A stretch of DNA of 64,000 bases, from assembly GCA_018240525.1 (NCBI GenBank), contig JAFEFN010000014.1, positions 854,487 to 918,486 of the forward strand, read 5' to 3'. A model generated the notes under the pieces. The model had not been told where the DNA came from, did no database searches, and worked only from the letters and a program-made list of their open reading frames with translations. Of this stretch, positions 26,601 through 33,706 are shown piece after piece. The number at the start of each line of letters is the position of its first letter. Position 1 is the stretch's first letter. The stretch comes from Pseudomonadota bacterium (lineage in GTDB: Bacteria; Pseudomonadota; Gammaproteobacteria; Steroidobacterales; Steroidobacteraceae). Made by a program: the position numbers and the translations under genes.

Positions 26601-27339
26601 TCTCGCGGATGGCCTGCTCGGACTCGCGCCGCTCGGTCACATCGCGCAGGCACAGCACGAACATCTGCTCCTGGGACAGCGGCGCCTTGCTCACGGCGAT
26701 CTCGGCCGGGAACAGCACGCCGTTCTTGCGCTGCGCCCACAGCTCGCGCGCGGCGAGGTCGAGCGCGGTGTCGTCCAGGCTCGCCGACAGCCGCTCGAGC
26801 GCCTCGGGCACGCTCTCCTCCTCGGCGATCCGCGGGATGAGCAGGTCGATGCGCTTGCCCAGCACCTCCTCCTGCGGGTAGCCGAAGACGCGCTCGCCGG
26901 TGGGGTTGAAGGTGCGCACCAGCCCTTGCGCATCCAGCAGCAGCACCACGTCCTTGATGTGGTCGAGGATCACCTGCAGGTGCTCGGAGGACTGCTCGCG
27001 CGCCTCGTGGGCGAGCGCCTGCGCCTCATCGGCCATGAGGCGCATCGACTCGACGATGCCGCGGCGCTCGCGCTCGATGGTGTGGTAGTGCTCGTTGATC
27101 AGGCGCAGCAGCATCGGCACGTCCGGGTCCGCGCTGCCGGTGCGCAGGCGCAGCTCGCGCAGCTGCGCCTTCAGCTGCGGGTGCAGCTCAGCCTGGTTCT
27201 CCGGGACCGGCCGGGCATCGGCGCGCACCAGCGTGGTCGTCGCCCCGGCCATGGTTTCGCGGCCCACGACGGTGTCCGCGGCCCCGGGGGCGGCGTCGGC
27301 AGGATCGGGAATGCTCCGGAAGGGCTGAAACTTTGACAT
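23668..27339 (-). CDS. Multi-sensor diguanylate cyclase/phosphodiesterase (PAS-PAS-GAF-PAS-PAS-GGDEF-EAL)
   Basis: 1,223 residues, no obvious transmembrane helices, so a cytosolic c-di-GMP enzyme. Order: N-terminal helical region (about 1-100), PAS (about 105-225), PAS (about 230-350), GAF (about 365-515), PAS with PAC (about 525-650), PAS (about 655-775), GGDEF (about 790-950), EAL (about 965-1215). The cyclase motif RLGGDEFGVLLEG is intact, with an RASD inhibitory site five residues upstream. In the EAL domain the first Glu sits in HELTVQLRD instead of EALLR, while the later metal and base residues (NLSG, EITET, LDDFGTG, KIDG, AECVE, QGF) are all present. Both activities are therefore plausible. 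The GAF segment holds CAACVY cysteines that could be redox- or metal-sensitive. Confidence 0.93.
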   Translation of the reverse strand: MSKFQPFRSIPDPADAAPGAADTVVGRETMAGATTTLVRADARPVPENQAELHPQLKAQLRELRLRTGSADPDVPMLLRLINEHYHTIERERRGIVESMRLMADEAQALAHEAREQSSEHLQVILDHIKDVVLLLDAQGLVRTFNPTGERVFGYPQEEVLGKRIDLLIPRIAEEESVPEALERLSASLDDTALDLAARELWAQRKNGVLFPAEIAVSKAPLSQEQMFVLCLRDVTERRESEQAIRESAARYQLLVDHAPDAIVVLDADTGRFVDANDKAIRLYGLPREKLLTVGPHTMSPAQQPDGAPSEERARAYIERALAGETPVFEWMHLDGQGREICCEVRLVNLPSGARRLVRGSVADISDRKRAERVSAAERQVFEQLTRNAPLPEVLASITALIESAIPGTAGAVSLLGEDGQRFAAVHAPQLPAPLRQALAATEVGIRNGSCAACVYLKRQVLVADLGKDPFWAERREPALAAGKRAAWSTPITAAGGTLLGSLGVYRGAIGLPGAADVGLMARAAQLAGIAIERRRGEEALRGSEAKFRGLFESIAEGVYQSGRDGRLLSVNPAFVAMLGYDSAEQIYALPGAAALYWDPQDRARFAERVDREGEIRDAEFLMRGRDGRQLVILENARQMLDGSGQCIGYEGTIANITERKRAEQAVFAEKERAQVTLESIGDAVISTDAQGRIEYINPVAETLTAWSLAEARGQAIGTVLNLVNEITREPIETALQGALGGAAACAASGPADHAVLVTRTGHEVAIQASAAPICDRQGQVIGAVMVFHDVTKERRLKRALSWQASHDALTGLINRREFDNRLHGALLAAQRGEGTYALLYIDLDQFKVVNDTCGHQAGDRLLREVTGLLQTHVRASDTIARLGGDEFGVLLEGCTPEQASRIAEGVRQAIRDFRFEWSANTLSVGASIGIVQIGPNTENVANVMSAADIACYAAKDAGRNRIHVYGADGGSHRHREMHWVARVTRAAEDNRLELFFQPIVALCAPAGRAFHELTVQLRDDSGALVPPGEFIPAAERYNVMSAIDRWVLERAIALLRERQRSGQPLPLLAVNLSGTSLNEQSFVDYVLQSVVEPQIAGALCFEITETAAVTSLSNARFLMSELKSRGARFSLDDFGTGVSSFVYLKTLPVDFLKIDGQFITHITQDPVNRSMVEAIGKVGRALGIATVAECVEGEAVLAELRGMGIDYVQGFHLAHPLPIAQLP

Positions 27340-27425
27340 AACGGAGGCGGATGGACCCGATCAGGATCATAGACCGCACGTCCGCGGGCCTTTGTGAAGC
27401 CCCTCGCGCTTTGCAGGTCGGGGAA

Positions 27426-27448
27426 CCGCGCCCTCCGGAGGGGCGCGG
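27426..27448. terminator. GC-rich hairpin downstream of the lipoprotein gene
   Basis: CCGCGCCC (27426-27433) pairs with GGGCGCGG (27441-27448); the inner CTCC/GGAG can extend the stem. It lies just past the stop of the lipoprotein gene on the minus strand and before the GGDEF-EAL gene. No T-run follows on the minus strand, so it may be a weak or factor-dependent terminator, or only chance in GC-rich DNA. Confidence 0.35.
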
Positions 27449-27459
27449 AAAAGTGCGGG

Positions 27460-28053
27460 TCAGTGGGCCGGAGCGGGGGTCGCGGGGGCGGCCTTGCCGG
27501 CCACGGTCGGGGCCGACACCGTGCCACCGACGCTAAGATCGGCCTGCCCCTGGCCGGCGACCACGGGGATGGAGAAGGACTGCGCGGAGGGGACCCCGCC
27601 GGCATCGGCCACCACCTCGACGGTGAGCTCGTAGATGCCGTCCTTGCTGGCGGTCACCTGCACGGTGTGGTGCACCGGGACCCCCTCGAGGGGCTTGTCG
27701 GTCACCGGCAGGGTTTCGCCGGCGACCACCGCGAGGCCCTCCTCCCCCTGCACTTTGCCGGACAGCCGCTCCAGGGTGCCGGCGGTGGGGGTCAGCACCA
27801 GCTCCAGGTCCGCCGGCTGGCCGGCCTGCGGATGGTCCTTGAGCGCGAATTTCACCTGCACGGGAATGGGGGGCGTGCCGGCCTTGGTGGAGGCCACCGC
27901 GGCCACCAGGTACGGGGCGAGCGGATCGGAGGGGGCCAGCTTCTTCTTGAGCACCGGGCCGGCGGTCGCGGCCGGGTTCTGCCCGGAGCCGCAGCCGGCC
28001 AGGAGCCCCAGCAGCAGGCCGGAAACTACGGCAGTACGTGTCAGGAATCCCAT
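27460..28053 (-). CDS. Lipoprotein of unknown function
   Basis: 197 residues. The signal MGFLTRTAVVSGLLLGLLAGCGSGQ has lipobox LAGC, so a lipid-anchored protein is predicted. The body (about 45-175) looks like one all-beta domain (VQVKFALKDHPQAGQPADLELVLTP, HHTVQVTASKDGIYELTVEVVAD), resembling an immunoglobulin-like or macroglobulin-type fold; the tail is Ala/Pro-rich. I do not recognise a named family. Same strand as and 120 bases upstream of the GGDEF-EAL gene. Confidence 0.75.
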   Translation of the reverse strand: MGFLTRTAVVSGLLLGLLAGCGSGQNPAATAGPVLKKKLAPSDPLAPYLVAAVASTKAGTPPIPVQVKFALKDHPQAGQPADLELVLTPTAGTLERLSGKVQGEEGLAVVAGETLPVTDKPLEGVPVHHTVQVTASKDGIYELTVEVVADAGGVPSAQSFSIPVVAGQGQADLSVGGTVSAPTVAGKAAPATPAPAH

Positions 28054-28164
28054 GCTTGTCCGCGCTCGCGTTCCGTCAGCCGTCTCGGCGTGGCTCCATC
28101 CCGGGGCGGCACAATACCGCGCCCGGCACCTCCCGCGCACGTGCGCGCGTTGGCATTTCGCCAA

Positions 28165-29163
28165 TCACCCCCGCAGGAGGGGCGGATCCTCGATCTGCTC
28201 GAGCTGCTCGCGCAGGTCGGTGAGGTAGCCCTCCCAGTAGCGCTCCTCGCCGATCCACGGAAAGGCCCGCGGGAAGGCCGGGTCCGCCCAGCGGTGGGAG
28301 ACCCAGGCGGCGTGGTGCAGCATGCGCAGCGCGCGCAGCGGCTCGATGAGGCGCACTTCCGCGTAGTCGAAGTCGGAGAACTGGCGGTAGCCCTCGAGCA
28401 GCTGCGCCCACTGGTGCTGCTGCTCATCGCTCGATCCTGAGAGCATCATCCACAGGTCCTGCACGCGCGGCCCGGTGGCGCAGTCGTCCAGGTCGACGAA
28501 CACCGGCCCCTGCTCGTTCCACAGCAGGTTCCCCAGGTGGCAGTCCCCGTGCAGGCGGATCGGGCGGATCGCCCCGGCCGCATCGAAGGCCTCCGCGACG
28601 CGCACCAGGAGCGCCTCGCTCACCTGCGCGTATCGGTCCGTGAGTCGCTCGGGCAGCAGGGTGCTGTCCAGGACCTGCGCGCGCGCCTCCCAGCCCAGCC
28701 GCTGCAGGCTGATGTGCGGGCGGTGCAGGAAGGGCCGCGTGGCGCCGATCTGGTGCAGCCGCCCGAGGGCGCGGCCCAGCACCGCGCGCGCCTCGGGGGC
28801 GTCCAGCTCCGGGGCGCGGCCGCGCATCATCGGGAAGGCCGCGAACCGGAAGCCCCCGAATGCGGGCAGCGTCGTGCCCCCCAGGGACAGCGGGGCCGCC
28901 ACCTGCATCTCCGCGGCGGCGAGCTCGGCGGTGAAGGCGTGCTCCTCGAGGATCTGCGCATCGCTCCAGCGACCCGGGCGGTAGAACTTCAGCACCAGCT
29001 GCCGCTCCCCGGCGCCCAGCTGGTAGACGCGGTTCTCGTAGCTGTTCAGGGCGAACAGGCGCCCGTCGGGGGCCAGGCCATGGGCGCTGGCGGCATCCAG
29101 CACGAGCTCGGGCGTCAGACCTGCGAACGGCTGCCGGTCCGGGTCGGCGGATTTGTCTATCAT
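28165..29163 (-). CDS. srkA: Stress-response Ser/Thr protein kinase SrkA (YihE)
   Basis: 332 residues of the APH/choline-kinase-like fold. The N-terminal landmark LNSYENRVYQL, the ATP Lys in LVLKFYRPGRW, the catalytic loop LHGDCHLGNLLW and the metal Asp in VFVDLDDCATGP match E. coli SrkA, which counteracts MazEF-linked death under stress. Length agrees with the E. coli protein (328), which supports the ATG at 29163. The divergent galE start is only 9 bases away, so promoter elements for each must lie inside the other gene. Confidence 0.93.
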   Translation of the reverse strand: MIDKSADPDRQPFAGLTPELVLDAASAHGLAPDGRLFALNSYENRVYQLGAGERQLVLKFYRPGRWSDAQILEEHAFTAELAAAEMQVAAPLSLGGTTLPAFGGFRFAAFPMMRGRAPELDAPEARAVLGRALGRLHQIGATRPFLHRPHISLQRLGWEARAQVLDSTLLPERLTDRYAQVSEALLVRVAEAFDAAGAIRPIRLHGDCHLGNLLWNEQGPVFVDLDDCATGPRVQDLWMMLSGSSDEQQHQWAQLLEGYRQFSDFDYAEVRLIEPLRALRMLHHAAWVSHRWADPAFPRAFPWIGEERYWEGYLTDLREQLEQIEDPPLLRG

Positions 29164-29172
29164 CGGGTCACT

Positions 29173-30165
29173 ATGAAGAACGGCAGCATTTTAGTCACCG
29201 GGGGCGCCGGCTACATCGGCTCGCACGTGGTCCTGCAGCTGCGCGCGCGCGGCGAGCGCGTGGTGGTGCTGGACGATCTCTCGCGCGGCTTCCGCCAGGC
29301 GGTGCTGGATGCGCCGCTGGTGGTCGGCCGGGTCGGCGACCGCGCCGCGGTCGCCGAGGTGCTGCGGGAGCACGCGGTCGACACGGTGATGCACTTCGCC
29401 GCCTACACCATCGTGCCCGAGTCGGTGAGCGAGCCGCTGAAGTACTACGGCAACAACACCTGCTCGACGCGCACGCTGCTGGAGTGCTGCGTGGAGGCGA
29501 AGGTGGCGCACTTCGTGTTCTCCTCCACCGCCGCGGTCTACGGCATCCCGGCCGAGGGGGTGGCCTCGGAGTCCACCCCGACGGCGCCGATCAACCCCTA
29601 CGGCACCTCCAAGCTCATGTCGGAGTGGATGCTGGCGAGCGTCGCCCAGGCCACGCCGCTGCGCTATGCCGCGCTGCGGTACTTCAACGTGGCCGGGTCC
29701 GACTCGGGCGGCCGCGTCGGCCAGGCGACCCCGAATGCCACCCTGCTGATCAAGGTCGCCTGCGAGGTCGCGGTCGGCAAGCGCCCGCACCTGTCGATCT
29801 TCGGGACCGACTACCCGACCGGGGACGGCACCGGGGTGCGCGATTACATCCACGTCGAGGACCTGGCGACCGCGCACCTGGACGCGCTCACCTACCTGCG
29901 CGGCGGGGGCGCCTCGACCATCCTCAACGTCGGCTACGGCCACGGCTACAGCGTGCGCGAGGTCATCGACAGCGTGCAGCGAGTCACGGGCCGCCCGATC
30001 CGGGTGAAGGAGGAGCCGCGCCGGCCCGGGGACCCGCCGGCGCTGGTGGCCCGCGCCGAGCGCATCCGCCGCGAGCTCGGCTGGAAGCCGCGCCTGGACG
30101 ACCTCGACACCATCGTGCGCACCGCGTACGCCTGGGAACAGCGCCTGCAGCGTGAGCCGTGGTGA
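29173..30165 (+). CDS. galE: UDP-glucose 4-epimerase
   Basis: 330 residues, extended short-chain dehydrogenase. NAD motif TGGAGYIGSHV at 9-19, catalytic Ser in FVFSSTAAVYG and the YxxxK pair in YGTSKLMSE, with GalE-specific RYFNVAGSDSGGRVGQ and GTGVRDYIHVEDLATAH. It interconverts UDP-glucose and UDP-galactose and so can feed the glycan genes further on. The ATG at 29173 has no clear ribosome site; a TATCAT-like -10 at 29157-29162 would give a nearly leaderless mRNA. Followed after 59 bases by the glrK operon. Confidence 0.94.
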   Translation: MKNGSILVTGGAGYIGSHVVLQLRARGERVVVLDDLSRGFRQAVLDAPLVVGRVGDRAAVAEVLREHAVDTVMHFAAYTIVPESVSEPLKYYGNNTCSTRTLLECCVEAKVAHFVFSSTAAVYGIPAEGVASESTPTAPINPYGTSKLMSEWMLASVAQATPLRYAALRYFNVAGSDSGGRVGQATPNATLLIKVACEVAVGKRPHLSIFGTDYPTGDGTGVRDYIHVEDLATAHLDALTYLRGGGASTILNVGYGHGYSVREVIDSVQRVTGRPIRVKEEPRRPGDPPALVARAERIRRELGWKPRLDDLDTIVRTAYAWEQRLQREPW

Positions 30166-30192
30166 GTCACCGCCCCGCGCCAATCCACACGC

Positions 30193-30209
30193 CCGGGCAG
30201 CCTGCCCGG
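30193..30209. other. Perfect hairpin between galE and glrK
   Basis: CCGGGCA-GCC-TGCCCGG is a perfect 7-bp stem with a triloop, directly followed by TAGAAT (30210-30215), a good match to a -10 element placed 10 bases before the glrK ATG. It may be a galE terminator that abuts the glrK promoter; no T-run or -35 element is evident. Confidence 0.4.
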
Positions 30210-30224
30210 TAGAATGCGCCCCCT

Positions 30225-31709
30225 ATGCAGTGGGGGCGTCCCAAGTCATTGAGTGGACTGATGCTGGTCGGCCTGGCGTTCATGGCCGGGCCGCTGCTCG
30301 TGGCCATCCTCACCGCGGTGCTGCAGATCCGCGACCTCGGCGACACCGGGCAGAAGATCGTCCTGCAGGGGGTCACCGGGGCGCGCGCCAGCCAGGCGCT
30401 GTTCGGGCAGATCGCATCGCTGGAGCGCACCGCGCGCCTGTACGGGGTGCTGAACGACCCGAAGCTCATCGAGGTGTACCGCGCCCAGGACGAGCGGCTG
30501 AACGCGAGCCGCGCGCAGCTGCTCGGCCAGGCGGGCCCCGCGGCGCGGCAGACCCTCGAGCAGCTCGGCGCGCTGCAGTCGCAGATCGCCGCGCTGGTGC
30601 TCACCGTCCCGGCCAGCACCGGCTCGGCGGCGGCGGCGGATGTGTCCACCCGCTTCACCCAGCTCACCGCGCTGGTCGAGCGCGTCGCGCAGCAGAGCAA
30701 CGCGCAGGTCGACCAGGAGGTCGCCCAGCTGCAGGAACGCACGCAGAAGGCGCGCAAGACGCTGATCATCGAGGCCCTCGCGCTGCTGCCGCTGGCCATC
30801 ATCGCGGTGGTGGTGCTCACCATCGGCGTCGGCCGGCCTCTGCGCCAGCTGGACCGCGCCATCAGCGAGCTCGGCGAGGGCACCTTCACCAACCCCATCG
30901 CGGTCTCAGGTCCCCACGACCTCGAGCGCCTCGGCGGCCAGCTCGAGTGGCTGCGCAACCGCCTGCTGGAGCTGGCGCACGAGCGCAACCGCTTCCTGCG
31001 GCACATGTCGCACGAGCTGAAGACCCCGCTCGCGAACATCCGCGAGGGCACCGAGCTTCTGATGGACGGGGCGGTCGGGGAGCTGGACTCCAACCAGCGC
31101 GAGGTCGCAGCGATCCTGCGCGAGAACGGCATCAAGCTGCAGCGCATGATCGAGAACCTGCTCTCCTTCAGCGCCTGGCAGACCTCGAGCGTCGGGCTCG
31201 AGGCCACCGAGTTCAGGCTGCGCCCGCTGGTCAAGCAGGTGCTGGAGAACCAGCAGCTGACGCTGCTCTCGCAGCGCGTGCGCCTGGACGTGCACGTCGA
31301 GGACGTCACCCTCGTGGCCGACCGCGGCAAGATCCGCCTGATCCTGGAGAACCTGCTGTCGAATGCGGTGAAGTACTCGCCCAAGGGCGGCACCATCCAC
31401 CTGATGGCGCGCGCCTCCGCCCTGCAGCTGATCCTGGACGTCGCCGACGCCGGCCCGGGCATCCCGGTCGAGGACCGCGAGCACATCTTCGACGCCTTCT
31501 ACACCGGCCGCGCCGCGCGCAGCACCGCGGTCAAGGGCACCGGCATCGGCCTGTCGGTGGTGCTCGAGTTCGTCTCCGCCCACGGGGGCACTATCCAGAT
31601 CGTCGACGGTCAGTTCCCGGGTGCACACTTCAGGATCACCATGCCGATCCGCGCCTCCGGGCAGGACCTGGCGGCCACGGCGCCGAAGGTGCGGGCCCAT
31701 GCAGCCTGA
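30225..31709 (+). CDS. glrK: Sensor histidine kinase GlrK (QseE-type)
   Basis: 494 residues. TM1 (about 10-32), a periplasmic helical sensor of about 140 residues, TM2 (about 182-205), a HAMP-like linker (RPLRQLDRAISELGEG), then HisKA with phospho-acceptor His in RHMSHELKTPLANIREG and HATPase with N box ILENLLSNAVKYSP, G1 DAGPGIP and G2 GTGIGLSVV. The next two genes are a QseG-like lipoprotein and a GlrR ortholog, which identifies the system as GlrK-QseG-GlrR. In E. coli it controls the glmY small RNA and envelope stress genes through sigma-54. Its stop overlaps the lipoprotein gene start by 11 bases. Confidence 0.9.
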   Translation: MQWGRPKSLSGLMLVGLAFMAGPLLVAILTAVLQIRDLGDTGQKIVLQGVTGARASQALFGQIASLERTARLYGVLNDPKLIEVYRAQDERLNASRAQLLGQAGPAARQTLEQLGALQSQIAALVLTVPASTGSAAAADVSTRFTQLTALVERVAQQSNAQVDQEVAQLQERTQKARKTLIIEALALLPLAIIAVVVLTIGVGRPLRQLDRAISELGEGTFTNPIAVSGPHDLERLGGQLEWLRNRLLELAHERNRFLRHMSHELKTPLANIREGTELLMDGAVGELDSNQREVAAILRENGIKLQRMIENLLSFSAWQTSSVGLEATEFRLRPLVKQVLENQQLTLLSQRVRLDVHVEDVTLVADRGKIRLILENLLSNAVKYSPKGGTIHLMARASALQLILDVADAGPGIPVEDREHIFDAFYTGRAARSTAVKGTGIGLSVVLEFVSAHGGTIQIVDGQFPGAHFRITMPIRASGQDLAATAPKVRAHAA

Positions 31710-32325
31710 GCGCGCACGGCCGGGACGGCTCGCCGCCGCGCTGCTCGCCGCGCTGCTGGCGGCCTGCGCCGGCGGCAGCGGCCAACGCGAGGCCGCCCCG
31801 GCCCCGCCGGTGAGCCCGGCGAGCGCCAATGCGGCGGTGCTGGCCGACTACCTGGCGATGCTGCAGCGCCTGATCGCCGGCCCGCCGACCCAGCAGGCCG
31901 AGATCCTCGCCAGCGCCGAGCACGACTACGCCATCGCCCCCACCCCCAGCCACGAGTTGCGCCTGGCCATGATCCTGGGCACGCACGGCCACCCGGGCAC
32001 CAACCTGACGCGCGCCCAGGGGATGCTGCGCGAGCTGCTCGCCAACCCGGAGATGCTGCTGCCCGGGGAGCGGGCGCTGGCGGCGCTGGAGCTGTCGCAA
32101 CTTGATGACCATTTGACGCTCGAGGCCGAAAACCGCAGGCTGCAGGCGGAGTCTGTCCGCACCGACCACGCCATGGTCGCCAACGCCAACAAGCGCCTGC
32201 AGTCAGAGATGGACGAGAACGCGCGCCTGCGCAAGGAACTGGATGCCGCACGTGCCAAGCTGGATGCCATCGCCAACATCGAGCGCTCCCTGAATGAGCG
32301 CAAATCCGGCAACACGGGCCGCTGA
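31699..32325 (+). CDS. qseG: QseG-like lipoprotein
   Basis: 208 residues. The leader LAAALLAALLAACAGG has lipobox LAAC. The middle is helical (about 40-140), and the C-terminus is a heptad-rich coiled coil (LEAENRRLQAESVRTDHAMVANANKRLQSEMDENARLRKELDAARAKLDAI). Position between glrK and glrR, size and coiled coil match QseG/YfhG, the outer-membrane lipoprotein that touches and activates the GlrK periplasmic domain. Sequence identity to E. coli QseG is low by eye, so the name rests largely on context. The ATG at 31699 overlaps the glrK end. Confidence 0.78.
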   Translation: MQPERARPGRLAAALLAALLAACAGGSGQREAAPAPPVSPASANAAVLADYLAMLQRLIAGPPTQQAEILASAEHDYAIAPTPSHELRLAMILGTHGHPGTNLTRAQGMLRELLANPEMLLPGERALAALELSQLDDHLTLEAENRRLQAESVRTDHAMVANANKRLQSEMDENARLRKELDAARAKLDAIANIERSLNERKSGNTGR

Positions 32326-32350
32326 CCGTGCCCGAGAAGGAACCACGCCC

Positions 32351-33697
32351 TTGAACCAAACCGGCAAACGCAAGGCCCGCATCCTGGTCGTCGACGATGA
32401 CCCGGGACTGCTGCGCCTGCTCACCATCCGCCTGCGCGCGGAAAGCTACGACGTCGAGGCGGTCGAGAGCGCCGCCCAGGCCATCGCGGCGGCCAGCCGC
32501 TTCCGCCCGGACCTGGTGATCACCGACCTGCGCATGGACAACATGGACGGCATCGGCCTGCTCAAGGAGCTGCAGAACCGCTGGCCGGGGCTGAAGGTGA
32601 TCATCCTCACCGCGCACGGCACCATCCCCGATGCGGTGCAGGCGACGCAGATGGGCGCCTTCGGCTTCCTCACCAAGCCGGTGGACAAGCAGGAGCTGCT
32701 CGACCAGGTGCAGAAGGCGCTGCGCATCTCCGGCTTCGGCACCTCGGACGAGGACTGGCGCGCCGAGATCGTCACGCGCTCGGCGGCCATGGAGGAGAAG
32801 CTCGCCCAGGCGCACATGGTGGCCGGCACCGATGCGCGCGTGCTCATCACCGGGGAGAGCGGCACCGGCAAGGAGCTGCTCGCCCGCGCCATCCACCGCG
32901 GCAGCCCGCGCCGCAACAAGCCCTTCGTCGCCATCAACTGCAGCGCCATGGCCGAGGACCTGCTCGAGTCGGAGCTGTTCGGCCACGAGAAGGGCTCCTT
33001 CACCGGCGCCACGCGCGCGCACCGCGGCCTGTTCATGTCCGCCGACGGCGGCACGCTCATGCTGGACGAGATCGGCGACATGCCGATGCGCCTGCAGGTG
33101 AAGCTGCTGCGCGTGCTGCAGGAGAACGTCATCCGCCCGGTGGGCGCCACCGAGGCGATCCCGACCAACGTGCGCGTGATCTCGGCCACGCACCGCGACC
33201 TGCAGCAGCTGATGGCGGCGGGCTCCTTCCGCGAGGACCTGTACTACCGCCTGAACGTGGTGCACATCGAGATGCCCTCGCTCAACCGCCGCCGCGAGGA
33301 CATCCCGCTGCTGGTGGCGCACTTCCTGGCGCAGATCGCCAAGGAGAGCGGCGTGCGCAAGATCTACGCGCCCGAGGCGGTGGAGCTGCTGGCCACGGCG
33401 GACTGGCCCGGCAACATCCGCCAGCTGCAGAACGTGGTGCGCCAGAACGTGGCGCTCTCGCAGACCCCGATCATCCCGGTGGAGCTGGTGCAGCAGTCAC
33501 TCGGGGGCACCCCCGGGCGGCTGCCCTCCTTCGACGAGGCGCGCGATGAGTTCACCCGCTCCTACCTGTCCTCGATCCTGCAGATCACCGGCGGCAACGT
33601 GAGCCAGGCGGCGCGCCTGGCGCGGCGCAACCGCACCGACTTCTACAAGCTGCTCGCCCGCCACCAGCTCACGCCCGAGGAGTTCAAGCAGCGCTGA
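32351..33697 (+). CDS. glrR: Sigma-54-dependent response regulator GlrR (QseF-type)
   Basis: 448 residues from a TTG at 32351 preceded by AAGGA; an upstream in-frame ATG at 32294 lies inside the lipoprotein gene and is less likely. Receiver domain (about 9-125) with acceptor Asp in LVITDLRMDNMDG. AAA+ domain (about 145-375) with GESGTGKELLAR, a GSFTGA loop in place of the usual GAFTGA, and GGTLMLDEIGDMP. Fis-type HTH (about 410-440, GGNVSQAARLARRNRTDFYKLLARH) matching E. coli GlrR very closely. The A-to-S change in the sigma-54-contact loop is unusual. Converges with the acyltransferase gene, stops 9 bases apart. Confidence 0.93.
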   Translation: MNQTGKRKARILVVDDDPGLLRLLTIRLRAESYDVEAVESAAQAIAAASRFRPDLVITDLRMDNMDGIGLLKELQNRWPGLKVIILTAHGTIPDAVQATQMGAFGFLTKPVDKQELLDQVQKALRISGFGTSDEDWRAEIVTRSAAMEEKLAQAHMVAGTDARVLITGESGTGKELLARAIHRGSPRRNKPFVAINCSAMAEDLLESELFGHEKGSFTGATRAHRGLFMSADGGTLMLDEIGDMPMRLQVKLLRVLQENVIRPVGATEAIPTNVRVISATHRDLQQLMAAGSFREDLYYRLNVVHIEMPSLNRRREDIPLLVAHFLAQIAKESGVRKIYAPEAVELLATADWPGNIRQLQNVVRQNVALSQTPIIPVELVQQSLGGTPGRLPSFDEARDEFTRSYLSSILQITGGNVSQAARLARRNRTDFYKLLARHQLTPEEFKQR

Positions 33698-33706
33698 GCC
33701 CGCGCT

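Noticed and set aside
22255..27336. A 1,693-codon plus-strand frame
   Set aside because: Antisense to the M28 peptidase and GGDEF-EAL genes, which both have clear domains; biased composition shows it is not coding.
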